In this document: positions 48,051 through 60,785 of the stretch, one piece after another
How positions within the stretch are numbered: the stretch's first letter is position 1
How the letters are laid out: each line of letters starts with the position of its first letter
Assembly (NCBI GenBank): GCA_021464245.1
Contig: JADCRB010000025.1
Location: forward strand, 568,659 to 632,658
Length of the DNA stretch: 64,000 nt
Direction: 5' to 3'
Source of the DNA: Carallia brachiata
Taxonomy: Eukaryota; Streptophyta; Magnoliopsida; Malpighiales; Rhizophoraceae
The notes under the pieces: generated by a model
What the model was told of the DNA's origin: nothing
The model's input: the letters and a program-made list of their open reading frames with translations, nothing else
Database searches by the model: none
Position numbers and translations under genes: made by a program

Positions 48051-51000
48051 TCAGATGTCATTAGCCTCGTCAGCATTAGGACGCTGGGATATCTTTAACA
48101 GGTCATTATCAATTTCCAGATTGTCTGCCACTTTTGTTCGATGGTCCATTTCTGCATCATCAATCTTCAGACGCATGGCAGGTACAACAACTTCTTCCAA
48201 TACAATTTCACGGAAATTATTTCTCGAAGGCTTTGTCCTAGTGAAGAACACTTCAAGAAAATTCTTTAAACACCCTCGGTTGTATACATTGAGCCTGTTG
48301 ACAGCTCCATAGCGGAAGTTTTCATACGTGGTCTGGAAAATTTACAGAAGAATGAGAGAACCCCAGAATATGGAAGTAAAGAGAACCCAACAAGAATGTT
48401 CATTTTCTCATTTAGTAGTTCAGCATTGCAATGGGCGGAGGTCCACAAAAAAAACACTGCATTTTACATCCTTCAATTAACGGTGCCACTAGTTCGAGCA
48501 TATTTTATAAATAACAGCAGAAAAACCTTTTTCTCAGCCATAAACTTCATTTTAGGGAGGGGAAAACAAGACAAAAAAAGATCATATCGCTATCAAGCTT
48601 GGATACACTAATAGCCATCCATAAACGCACATGAAGGCAGCTGTGCACACATGCAAATTATTATTAACCGGTTGATTTGATGCCCATAAATAACAAAAAA
48701 ATTAAAAAATGAAAAACTAAGTTATGCAACGTGCGACACTAGGTTTAGCATATAATATTCACAGTTTTCTTCTGGAAAGCTACAAGAACAGATGAAAGCT
48801 TGAGAAAGTCATGGTCCCATCCAGGAATAGAGAGGGGCGGATGGTATAGACATTACAAAACTTCTAGACTAACAAATTTCTGTTAGAGATTAGAGAAAAA
48901 GGTGCACAAAGGAAAACAATAGAAATAAACTAACCTGGTTTCTGCTAATCAGATAGAGATGGAAGCAGGTGAGGCCTCCAACAAACCAGAGGAAAAAGAA
49001 GCAGTATGCCATTAGTATCACAGATGCAGGTGATTCCTTCATTGCCTTCAATACAGTTCTAGAATCATCCATAAGGAGCTTAATGTTCAGAGCTGACATT
49101 GTAAAGACGAAGATGCAGAGAAGAGCCGATGAAGAAATGAACAGAAAGAAGTAACGGTAATTGCGCTGCACAAATGTATGATAGCTTAATTAGAACATAT
49201 ATTCCAGCAATGTAAACAAAGAATGAAGAGCAAATTTTCTGCAATGGCAACACAGTTTGATGTATTTAAAAAATTCTCCATTTGCAAGTGAATAATTCTA
49301 GCTTCTTTTGCCTGTGAATTTCGATATCTTTGATGAACTAAAATTGCAGTAGGTTGGATCAACAACAACATTGGCCAAATAATACTTAAAACGATCAACA
49401 TATGCAAAAACTGACTTTTCTTCCAAATATAATGCATAAATGCCCCCCCCCCCGGCACCCCGCGGCAAAAGAAACAATTGTGTTTGGATACAGCCTCTCC
49501 GTCATCAGATCATTCTCACTGTCATTCTTATTTTGGTCCCCGAAATCCTGAGAGTCTAGTTGTGGCCTCGTTCCTACCTTTCTTTGTCTTTAATACTGGA
49601 ATAGTAATCCTTGGCATTTGAAAAGAAATTTTGGCTACATTGTAGGAAACAACAAATAGCAGGCACAGGTCCAGTTGAAAAAGCCAATTTAGACTTACCA
49701 TCCAGACCAAGCAAAGTAATCTTCTAAAAAATTTTGATAGATGAATTGTCTTTAAGGGAAAGAAAATGAGACTGATTTTGACTTTTTACAAGCACCCAAC
49801 TCAACTAAAAGGTTTTGAAATTAGGAAATCAACATACCAGTCCAATGCATTGGCCTACCCAAGGACAATGGTGATCAAATCGCTCCACACAATTGTCACA
49901 TACAGAGCAATGTGAGCAGCGAGGTGGACGATATAGCATGCATGTCTCACAATATTTCACCTTCACAGAAAAACCATTAACAACGACTTCTTTTGTGCGG
50001 GGTAATCGTGGAGTTGGTGTCTTCATCCACTCAGTTTCCACTGAAGTTGCAGAGTCGTAGCAAATCTCTTCCTCTGGTGGGCGTGAATTACGTGGAATGA
50101 TTCCTGGGTCACAGGCTGAAGTACGAAGAAGAAGCACCAGTACCTATTATGAAAAATTATGTTTACAGTTTTCCCAAAGAATAGAAAGTCAACCATATTG
50201 CACAACTTGACAGTTGCCAAAGAAAAATAGCTAAGAAAATAAAGCAGAGAAAGATATCTGAGAGAGGCCATGACCACAAACAGATTGCAAGCAAGAACAA
50301 GAAGAACCTGAAGAATAAGATCTTATGAATTTTGTATGGTGGTTTGGAAGGTGAGACGGTTAGATTAGCTAATAAAAGCATATAAGTGCATATCTAAATC
50401 TTTTTCACAATATTTCACAACAATGTTATCAGCACTTCAACAAGTTGCAGAGAAGTTGCCAAAACCGCCATTCCTTTAATAATAACATGAGAGTTTCAAG
50501 GTGCAAGCAATATCTAATAGAAAGAACAGGTAAAAAGAGGTAGAAACTGGTTGGACGTACATAGATAGTGAACACAATCGCTGCAAACAAAATTGCATAT
50601 CCTGCATTATCTGGGCAAAGGACGCCAATGAGGCTTCTTGCTACATGTGTACAGAAAATAACAACAGGAACAATGATAAGCAATAAGGTTACAGCCAGCG
50701 ACTTAGCATCTGGACCAAATATAAGCCTCCCCTTGAAGATGAATATCTGCACAAAAATAATAATAATAATAATAATAATAAGAAACAGTTGAAAGCAAAG
50801 TGTTAAATAATTGACAATTAATGAACGCATGAATGTCAGTAAATAAGAAGCTTCTCAAGATACTCCCTTTGCAGTTCTACCAGCCAATATACAATACACC
50901 AAAGCCGCGGTAGATAACATAATATATGTGCCAAAACCATAATAAGCTGAAACTGTTAGTCATAAAATCCGAAAGCTGGCACCTGATCAAGTAATTATGA

Positions 51001-51538
51001 GTAGAACCTCAATGAGTTCATATGGTTGATTGCTGAGAGAGGTCAGGGTAAATTATTTGCAGCCATCCTCATCAGTTGTTAGTTCTGTATTGAGGGGTAT
51101 TCTTATGTCTAATACGTCTAGTGAAACTCCTCTAAAGGAAGCATCCAAGCACAAGTTCAGAACTTGTGCTTGAAATTACCATTTGAAAGCTAGCCAGCCA
51201 AGAAAGAAAATGAAGCATCAGCTCTGAGTCCACACCAGACCCAGAATTTCTAAAGAGTCAAAAATCGAACAAAGAAATTGAAACACAAAAGAAAAAGGTG
51301 ACAATTGGATCATCTGTTAGGCAAACTGATTGACACCCAGTAAGGCCACCCGCCCCTACAAGGCATATGCATTGACTTAAATAGCACCAGAAATCAACAA
51401 GCCGAGCAAAAAACGACGTAACAATAGGTTTCAGCAGAGTAAGTTCAGTACTGCGATGAGCCCAATAATAGAGGAACAGCAGAGAAAGGAAAACCTTACA
51501 TTCCTTCCCTTCCAAACTTGATACACACGCTTGGCCAT
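48051..51538 (-). CDS. DHHC-type protein S-acyltransferase (palmitoyltransferase), PAT08/PAT09-like, 347 aa
   Basis: Five exons on the minus strand: 51,538-51,500, 50,746-50,561, 50,143-49,838, 49,165-48,935 and 48,332-48,051. All are phase 0 with GT-AG borders and give 347 residues. It starts [13 protein letters not shown], typical of this plant clade, then [12 protein letters not shown]. Four membrane segments lie at about 34-54, 62-81, 182-202 and 223-249. The DPG motif ([16 protein letters not shown]) is at about 86-101. The cysteine-rich domain ([35 protein letters not shown]) has DHHC at about 165-168, whose cysteine forms the acyl-enzyme intermediate. TTYENFRY after the last helix is the TTxE motif. 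These enzymes palmitoylate proteins at endomembranes or the plasma membrane. The tail after KPSRNNF is shorter than in the Arabidopsis PAT08/09 proteins I recall. No break was seen, so the gene looks functional. Confidence 0.9.
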
Positions 51539-51628
51539 TAGGGGATACTTTCAAAAACAGGAAGCAACCGCATTCGGAAAGAGAGCCGAATATTTCCAAG
51601 ATATTGAGTGAGTTCGTTTTCTTTTTGA

Positions 51629-51636
<8 letters not shown>

Positions 51637-51662
<26 letters not shown>
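51637..51662. repeat. (GA)n microsatellite in the leader of the S-acyltransferase gene
   Basis: About 13 GA units lie 100-125 bases upstream of the start codon; in the sense direction they read (CT)n, a frequent plant core-promoter/5' UTR tract. Confidence 0.8.
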
Positions 51663-51666
<4 letters not shown>

Positions 51667-51839
51667 GAGCGGTCTATTGTTCAAAAAATGAGCTGGATAG
51701 AAATGATGGGTTGGTGGGTTTTGCAGGCAGGGGCTTTTGGAGCTTTCCTTTGAAACCTTTTTTTGGAATTTGAGTTTCGCGAAATTTTGTTTTTTTTTTA
51801 TGAAAAAAAGTAAAAAAAAAAAAGATTCCATAGCTACGG

Positions 51840-54800
51840 TTTGGGACCCACTCAGGCGTTAAGGAATAGCAAAGCGCTCTTTTATTATTGAGAAATGGGA
51901 AAGAGTTTAGTCAGGGAGTTTGATGGCTCTGTTCTTAAGGTCTATTTTGATATGCTAAAAAAAAAAAAGTCATTAGTCTTTAATTTATTGTAATTGTTAT
52001 GATAAAAAGAGTAATAAAAAAATTAAAATATAAATATTTTTTTATTATGACAGTTATAAAAAATTTAATATTTAGTTATTTTTTTAAAAATTATCACTAT
52101 ATTTCTTATTATTTTTTTATTATAATAACTATAAAAAATTAATAATTAATTATTTTTTTAAACATCTCAAGATAAAAATCGAGACACACGTCTCAAGCTG
52201 TCGAACGTTTTCCTATTCTGCAAATAGCTTTTTATGAATTTAATTGAAGAAAATCAAGCGGATTTGGGTCAGAGTTTACTTGGCTCAATAATCTTTTCAT
52301 TTGAGCTTGGATTCTATTAGGCTTTTTTTTTTCTGGTGCAAGTCATCTCGCTGTGTCAATGACACCAACGGTTTCTGTTCATGAAATTTGACATCAAGGT
52401 AAATTTATTTCGAAAACTTTTTACGTAACTCAAGTTATAAATTTTTAAAAATTAAAATATATTTATTAATTTATACAAAATTGATGATTTTTAAAATATT
52501 GATCTTTTTAATTATCTTGTAACTTTTGTTTAAGAAATACAGATAGTTACTGGAAAAAGGACTGCTTGCTGCTAAATTAGTTTTAAAAATTAAAGCATGC
52601 AAATTTTAGGACCTTGTATAGTTCATCCTTGGCTGTACGAACTTTGGTGCGATAGCTTCCACAAGCGCCAGACAGCTCCTTCTACTTCTTTGTTTACCCG
52701 TATTTTTATCAACCTCTTTCTTTTTTTTTTTTTTTTGCCCTTTTTAAATCAGACTGTATTATACTTGACCACGACTTGCTTCTAAGCCGATTGTGATTTC
52801 GAACTATCTAATGGCAATTCAATTACGGTTCAATAGAATCGCTGATTTCAAGTTGATTTTAGTTTCGGTTCAATCCCCGATTCTGGACCAATTTTTAGTA
52901 GGATCCGTTTTGATTTGATTTGGCAATTTTTTTGTTAAAAAAGAATATTTAAAATTTTCATCAAGACGGTGACAAAAGTTGTAAGAAATTTCATTAAAAT
53001 TATACCAAATTGAACCGGCCCCGCCATTTTCTTTTTAATCTTTTTGAAGATTTGATATGCCGAATCACCAGTTAACCGGTGGTTTGAACTACTAGTCAAA
53101 AACTATCGGTCGGCTTAACAAGGATTCAACCTTGAATCTTAACTGGACTGGCCCCTGATTCACTTCCATCCAAAACCAAAAGTATGTGGCCGATTTAATT
53201 TGGTTTCGGTTTGAAGTCGGACCAATTCTGGTTCACTTCGGATTCACTCCCAACTTACCCTAGAAGAAAGTGCATAAACATGCACTGTGGACTTCTCTGA
53301 GAGGGCGACTGTCTTTGTCCAGTGATTTGTGTTCTCTTTTTCTCTTTAGCAATTTCTAGAGAAAATCAAAAGATAAAGCAGGTCCTTTATCTTTAGACGG
53401 ATATTTTCTCCCTTAGTTTTCCCCTACGCTATGCAACCAAAATGATATATCCGATGCACCATTGGAAAAATAAAGGAGAAATTGATTTAGCTTTCGGGTC
53501 GAGAACTTGCTTTTTTTCTTCTTTTTTTTTTTTTTTTTTTTGGCAAACATAAGATTTCCTCATAATTTTTGAGCCTTTTTTTTTATTTTTTTCACTACTT
53601 TTTTTTTATTTAAATTTCACCCTCCCATTCTCTCAGTTACAAGTTTTTACCATTTTCTGTTAATCTACTGTTATATTTACCACATGAAAGTAAATTATTA
53701 GTGATATAAGTTAAATCTTTATTTAATCAAATGTCCTGTAATGAATTATAATGATGTGATTTTTTTTTTGAAAAAATTTTTAAAATAAAATATAATTACT
53801 TTAAAATTTATAGAAGACAAAGGGAACTTAATGCTCAGATTCAACTACTTGTATCGGTTTCAATCTCGATCTCTTGATGCTTCGGCTCGGGAAGAATCGG
53901 TTGCGTGGATTCTCAAAGGAAACGAAACAAAATCTTTTAGCAATATTACTATGATGCCACTGGATTGTTCTGATTCATAGTTGCTGAGTTAGAATAAAAG
54001 ATCTGATCCATTTGTCAGATTAATTATCAACCTTGGATCCCCATGTCTCATTGGTTTTTTTTTTTTTTTTTTTGGCACTAATACGGACCCGAGGGGCTCT
54101 GAACGGCAGACTCTATACTAATGGTCTGTTTATTTTGTATTTTATAAGTAAGAAAAAAAATTAAAATTTAATTATTATTATAATTATTATTCTATTAATT
54201 CTCATAACTTTTTTTATATTTTTCTTTCTCTATATTTTTTCTACTTACTTAAATAACTTATTTTTTACTATTTTTTCTCTTATAAATTACTATTTATTTT
54301 TCTTTCTCTACACTTTCTTTCTTACAACTTTCTTTATTTACCCAAATAATTTATTTTCGTCACTACTTTTTCTCTCATAAATTACTGTTCATTTTTCTTT
54401 ATCTATATTTTCTCCACTTATCCAAACAACATATTTTTTTCACCACTTTCTTACTCATTACTTTCTTTTCCACACATTTTCTCTCAATTCAAACACATTA
54501 TAAATGGGGCTCCCCACTAACCCGAGTTTTTTTTTTTTGGCAAAATAAAAAGGGATGGTGAGACCGTTCACTAACAAAATACAACTAAATTGATAAAATA
54601 TAAAATAGTAAAATTAAAACTTAAAATTATATAAGTGTTATTCTAAAATTTAAAATATAACTTCCACATGATATTTGCTAAATAAATTATTTTTTATTAC
54701 TTACTAACAAAATGTAACAAAATTTAAAAAAAAAGTAAAATAGTAAAATTAAAATTTAAAATTAAATGAGTATTATTTTAAAATTTAAAATGTAAATTCC

Positions 54801-55674
54801 ACATAATATATGTAGAAAAAAAATTTCACTAAATTTTTTTTTAAAACTAAAAATTTTTATACAAATTATTAATAGAACTATATTTTATTTGTAAATAATT
54901 ATATTTTACTATTTTGTTCTAATTTTTTAATTAATTGTTAAAAAATGTTTATAAACCCTACACGACTCCCTGGCACCCTTACCCATAGGTGCCAAGTGAG
55001 ATCGAAGGCACCTCATTCGACTCTCCCACGCAGGTCCGAATCTTTTAGAGTTTTTTTTTTTTTGAGATATATTTCTCATTTTTTATCGTCACCATGTTTT
55101 GGAGGTGCAAGCGTACTATAGATTTCAAGTCATTGACAGCGTATCTCTTCGTCAACTTTCTCAATGCTCGCCAAATGTTTTGAGCTTTTTAGCTTCTTTG
55201 GAGTAGAAAGAATGGAGGAGAAAGAAACGAAGGCGAAAGAAAAGCAAGGGGGAAGAAGATTTTCACCTGTTTGGAAAGGATGGATTGCCACAATGGAATG
55301 AAATGCCAGCAAAAGTAAGGGGAAAAAGTTCTGCGTCCGTACGGTACTTATTTTCTCTCCAAATTGGGGAGAAAGTGTGGCTGATAGAACCGTTGCTACA
55401 GTAAGATTACTAGCATACCCTCGCCAAAAGGTTCTGAATCGCAAAGAAAGGATAAGGGAATTGCCAGCAATCTGATCCGAGAATCCCCTTTGGATTGTGT
55501 TTTCAAATTAGTGTGCTTTAGGCCAAGACGTTGCCATCAGATTTGAGAAATAGGCCTTTATCTCTCGGCATTGTCAGTGTCTCTGTCCGTTTCCTCCAAC
55601 CCTCCTTCAGAAGAAGGCCCAAGTGTGCCGCTGCCATCTTCTCTCTCTCTCTCAAGCGTCCAAACCAGACGTAG
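51840..55674. other. Repeat-rich spacer, no gene recognised
   Basis: Contains GGTTCAA/CGGTTTGAA-type repeat sequence (52,790-53,230), long T runs (about 53,520 and 54,055) and a pyrimidine-rich stretch of TTTCTTTCTC-like repeats (54,120-54,510). It also has tandem AT-rich repeat copies (54,590-54,800). A 104-codon minus-strand frame at 55,130-55,444 shows no domain; the sequence there is balanced in composition and may be promoter of the gene that seems to start at 55,675. Confidence 0.4.
54585..54805. repeat. Two tandem copies of a dispersed AT-rich repeat
   Basis: AAAATAGTAAAATTAAAA followed by TTAAAATTATATAAGTGTTATT, TAAAATTTAAAATATAA and CTTCCACATGATAT occurs at about 54,598-54,680. It recurs with small changes at about 54,735-54,812 (TTCCACATAATAT). 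The same AT-rich core is seen at 6.3 and 44.8 kb. Confidence 0.5.
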
Positions 55675-55715
55675 ATGGATTATTTGAGGAGAAGGCACAG
55701 TGTTGTGTCTCGAAG
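55675..55715 (+). CDS. Candidate first coding exon of an unidentified gene
   Basis: After a (CT)n leader (about 55,637-55,652) the ATG at 55,675 opens MDYLRRRHSVVSR and meets a good donor (CGAAG|GTGAGC). Leader, start and donor look like a true plant gene start. The following 1.5 kb is intron-like and non-repetitive, but no second exon could be placed. The gene may be interrupted by the repeats after 57.4 kb, or the exons may be too divergent for me to see. Confidence 0.3.
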
Positions 55716-58700
55716 GTGAGCATTATTCCTTTTTTTTTGGGTAGGGGTTTGATATGACTTATTCCTTTTCCTTATGAGAAAACAAGAAATTGTTTTTTTT
55801 TTTTTCTTAAATCTTGTGTAGATGCTGCACACAACCATTTCAGTCTTGTCTTACATCAACTTTTTGATATATGGCCTCTTGGGTAATGTTTTGATATGCT
55901 AGGATTGGAAGCATAAGATGAGCAAAGTTAAAAAGATTCTATTTTGTAGTCTTTGGCAGGAAGACTTCATCCTTTTTTTGTGTTTGTTTGGTGGATCATT
56001 AATTTACTTGGGTAATTTTTGGTGTTGATTTTCTGTCCCCCTTGTTTTCGTTGTTCTGTCTGACATTTTACTTCTGGGTATTCCATGCATGATCAATTGG
56101 ATCCCTATTTGAGTATCAGAGAATAGGATTTCAAAACTGACCTTCTATAAACTAATTCAATGACAAATTTATCTTCAACTATTTTTCTTTTTAAAGTTTA
56201 GATTTTTGTTTTGCAATCTAAAATGGCGTAAGTTATTTTTTGTCCAGCAGTGAAATTCTTCAAAATATATTTCTTTCAATTCATGGGGTTTGGGTATGTG
56301 CATGAGGGGGCAAATTTGACCTGTTTAGTACTCCATGTGAGTAGGTATGTTACCATTAATAACGTGCATGATATAATTGTCTTAGTTCCATTTTTTGTCT
56401 TTTGTATAGTTCTCATGCTTCTCATTTTTTAGATTGGTTGTAATCTACACATTTGATTTTAAGTCCGGACAAGATATGTCCTGTGTAATAACCTTTTGTG
56501 GTGAAGAACATCAACTTGCCAACATTTCTGTTTTCACTAGCTTCAACTTTTGAACATTGATTTGGTATTGATGGCTATGTCAGTTCTGTCTTCTTATGGC
56601 ATGGAATTTAAACAATTTTGCTTATATGAATCATTAACAGTGTGAGTAAGGGCCGTACTTGTTCTTATCTTGTTTGTGACATGGTTGCTGGTATTTCCAT
56701 GTAAGTAGTAGTGTGGACCTTAATTTGAATGTTGACACTGCAATTTTAGCTGTCTTTGATGTGCTGCTTTTTGTGACACTAGTGCTAGAATTGAAATGTG
56801 AACTCATATAATAGGAAATGGCTATCCATGTGTGTTCTGAAATATATGGTTGGTGAGGGAATCTTTTGGCCACATTTTGGATTAGAGAAATCTAATATAG
56901 GCATGAAAAAAAAAATGGTGTGCAATTGTGAGAATAGACGATGTTTCTTTTGTCCTTTGTTGGAGCCCTCATAAGCTGTAAACATTTTGTCTCTTGGGCC
57001 AAAAATATTGTGTTTTTCCTTTAGGTAACCATTTGCTGTAGAAAAATTTTAGAAAAAGCATACTTATGCTTTTAATCCCATAATTCTTTTGGTGCTTCCT
57101 ACTGAATAAGAAAAGTGTTTTGCTGGTCTTCTTTCTATTTCATTTACTCCTATGGTTTGATAGTGGCAAATTCCAGGTTGATTTTGGTGTCTAGAAGTTA
57201 GATACAAGCACAAAGCTGCATCATTTTCTTCTTGGAAGAACAAATGATTCAACTTATTCCCATTCGTCTCTGCCAGATATATATCTATTTAGATTGAGCT
57301 TTATGAATGTTCAAGGCATGCCTTATTGATGATTGTGTTGATGCTGGAGGTCTCCTTTACGTGTCTCTTATATTGTGATCATACCTGTAAATCTTATGAG
57401 CGTTAATTGAAAAAAAAAAAAAAGTTTATTATTTGATATTTTCTATATTTTAACTTATTATTTTATTTATATATACAAACATATATACAAATAACACAAT
57501 CACATTACTTTAGTTTTATATATTATGCAAATATGTTGATTAGGATTTCAAAAAAAAAAATTATCTATCAAAAAACGTGACTAAAATGTGGGGGTATCTT
57601 TGTCATTTGTAATTAAAAAACTTTCTTTCTCTCCACTTTCTCTTTATATCCAAACAAATTATTATTATCTCTCCACTTTCTTTCCTCACATTTCTCTTGT
57701 CACTCTACACAATATAAGAGAAAATTAAATTCTCTCCCTCCACTTTCTTTCTCACTACTTTCTTTCTCTCTACTTTCTCTCCCAACCTCTTTTGCGCTCC
57801 AAACATAGTGTTTAATTTATCTTCACCGAAAAGAAAATAAAAATGTTAAATCACGAAAGTAAGAAACCAGGAGCAGGACAAAAAGCAATTTTGACTAACT
57901 GTTTATTTTAAAGGAATTTTTTTATTAAAAATATTGTCACGTCACTTGGCAAGATCTGATTTATATAACTAACTAGGATTTAGCCTGCGTTTCGCACATG
58001 TTAAAGATTTATTTTTACATAATTTGAATCAATTAATTTTATTATAACTAATGCCATTTTTTAATATGTAACATTCAAATTTAATTTCAAGTAATCATTA
58101 TTTCTCATACCATCAATTATTATTCATATATGGGTCAAAATAAAAAGGGAAAGATTCAATTAATCCGCAATTATAGGATGAAAAGTTTCAAATTCTATTA
58201 TAACGGACATTGACTATAGAGATTTTATTGCTTTAATGTTTTCCTTTGTAAACATTTTTGTGCTTTTATTGTATCATAATATATAGCATTTAAATATGCT
58301 TAATATGACATTTAATATAGTTTAATATGACATTTAATAAAATGACATTGACCACAGACATTGTGTTGTTGATTCTTCTTGAGATGCACGCTCTTTTAGC
58401 AATTTAATATAGTTAAAGATTCAATTTCAAATATAATCAAAATTATTTTTTAATATAACGTTTTCGTTATGTTTTTTTTTTGAAGTGTCTGAATTTATTT
58501 TTACTGTCAGGTTTTCATTTGTTGTTTGGAGTACTTTTGATATGTGCAAGTGGAAATCATAATGATGGTGATTTAGATAATTGAGGATTCTTTTGATAAA
58601 AGCGCAAAGTTCTATTTGAGGAAATTTCATGTACAATCTTCTTTTTTCTTTTTTAGCTTATTGGATATAATATTCTAAATCTAAGAAATTACCCAAGCAC

Positions 58701-60785
58701 AGATTTTTCTATTAATTGCTTGAAATTAATAATAATAGTAATAATTGCTATTAAATTAGTACCAAAACAGAAGATATTTGAAAGTATTATAATTAAATGT
58801 TCCCATGAAAAAATTAAAAGGAATATATATGACAAATATAGAAGGTATAGATGGGGATTTGTAACAAAGTAATGCAAGGATAATAATATTATGAAATTCC
58901 AAAAAAAAATGGAGCCCTCTATAAAAAAATATTAATACACACCTATATTACATTCCAAACATTAGCAGTAAATGCCATGATTTTTCTTAAATCTCTGTCA
59001 GCTTGACGCGCCAGGGATGTGGTAGTCGATCCACTAATTTTCACAGAAGCTCCGAATATTGTATGGCTCCCATGGTTTTCAAAAAGATATTTTGTGAAGT
59101 GATTCTGAAACCAAGTTAGAATTTTAAGAAATCGTAGGAGAACAGCATAGCATTGTCAATATCATGTAAAACTTGTATAATCAAGGAAGGAACTTATCTC
59201 TTGGGTATTCTATTGTTGTACATATAATTGAAAATGAAAATGGATTAGACTTGGTTGTCATAACCGAGGAACCGTTAATTATGCCCTCTGCAGTGCCAAA
59301 AGAATCTTGCCCATGCGAGCTTGGATGTACAATTTCAACCACCAAGTTCATTAAAGGGCGCACGGTAACAATTTGGATACCTGATTCTTCCCAATGGACT
59401 GAAACATTAACAACTTAATAAACTCGATTCATGGTTGCTTCTTCACGTAGCTTTGAATCGCATCAGTCATTAAACAATATGCTTAAAAAGGCAAAATTGA
59501 GGAAAGAAATAGAAAGAATTTTGACTTTCAAAATTGAAACGTCTATCGGAGTAATTGTGCAAAAGGTAAAAACAAAAGAAACGGAAAAAAATAATTATTG
59601 AAAACATTCAAAATAATTTAATGAAAAATTTTACAAACAACTCATTAACTCATTATAATCTTATTAAAAATAATTGAGAAAGTAACATTAAGAATATTAA
59701 ATAAAAATTGTAATTTTTTCTAAACTTACCATATTATCGCATGATTTAAAGAGAAGTTTTCTCTAATCTTTTTTTTATACTAATTAAATAGATAATTGAG
59801 TGTTATGTGGCGAATATAACAGTTCACTGATCAAAAAAGAGAAGGACGTAGTCTCCCACCTGCACTATGCCTAATTTTTTATTTTTAATTTTTTTAATTA
59901 ACTTAAGAATTATTATAAAGTATTTATAAATTATATGAAATAAATATCATGAAATTTATGACATTCAAGAAAGCCATACCAGTTAATAGTCTTATTTACT
60001 TTGAAAAAATATAAAATCTCACAAATAAGTTTACCGTTAAATTAAATTACAAGTATCATAATTCTCGTGAGACTTATACATAACAAATTTATAAATTGGA
60101 CATCAAGTATGAGATATATATATATAAATTCTTTTAAAACTTACGATGATTATCAAATCATCTTCTATTAATTGACATCTCATTCACCTCAAATATCAAA
60201 TACGACATTTTTTTCTTTTCATCACAAGTCATAAAGCACACCCTTGAGAGTGCAAAATACTATACCGAATCATAATTTGTCTTAAAGCCAAAACTGTTGC
60301 AACTGAAATGCCTGCCTATTGCTCATTCTCAGATTAAAAAACCCACAAGTATCGTCTTTTTCTAATTCATGTCATAAGACTCAAATTCGGCATTTCTTGA
60401 ATTTTACAAACTTTTCCTAGTACTGATTCGGCATTTCTTGAATCTATCCACCCGCAACCATTCTCCTTCTAAATCAAAATTATATAATTTCATTCATCAT
60501 AACATTTTAGGTTTATTCTGCCCGAAAGTGAAAATAATACACCATCAAAATATTGACAAAACTATGACTGCGTTGTCTCAATATATTCTAAACAATGGAT
60601 GCCTACTGTATTCCTCGTCAAAACACACATGACGAGAAGTGAAGAACTGGAAATCATTGATTTGAGGTACTTGTGTGACGTTGCTATGACCTATAATCTG
60701 TGTCTCTTATAGTCCGGATGACAATGGTGAAGAAACATCCAAGAAAATTTCCCGTAGAACCTCCTCGCATGATGTGGAGAGATTG
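55716..60785. other. Intron-like sequence then repeats, no gene recognised
   Basis: Bases 55.7-57.35 kb resemble plant intron or UTR sequence. About 57,590-57,810 is a CT-rich block of CTTTCTTTCTCTCCAC units, resembling the complement of the GA-rich element seen elsewhere. Near 57,975 a GGATTTAGCCTGCGTTTCGC motif, of the kind found at the ends of dispersed plant repeats, starts a further AT-rich stretch. Short repeats of TTTAATATGACATTTAATA occur at about 58,295-58,345. Confidence 0.35.
59173..59418 (+). CDS. Unidentified 81-codon open frame, possible exon or fragment
   Basis: The frame reads like genuine protein (ENENGLDLVVITEEPLIMP, KESCPCELGCTISTTKF, KGRTVTIWIPDSSQWTE), with balanced composition in an AT-rich area. 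No domain is recognised and no partner exon was found, although protein-like sequence continues upstream with stops. It could be a transposon-derived or captured gene fragment. The complementary frame is a shadow. Confidence 0.3.
   Translation: MYNQGRNLSLGYSIVVHIIENENGLDLVVITEEPLIMPSAVPKESCPCELGCTISTTKFIKGRTVTIWIPDSSQWTETLTT

Noticed and set aside
49441..49453. C homopolymer as a regulatory element
   Set aside because: It lies inside an S-acyltransferase intron and is simple low-complexity sequence.
55130..55444. 104-codon minus-strand frame
   Set aside because: No recognisable domain and composition like non-coding promoter sequence.
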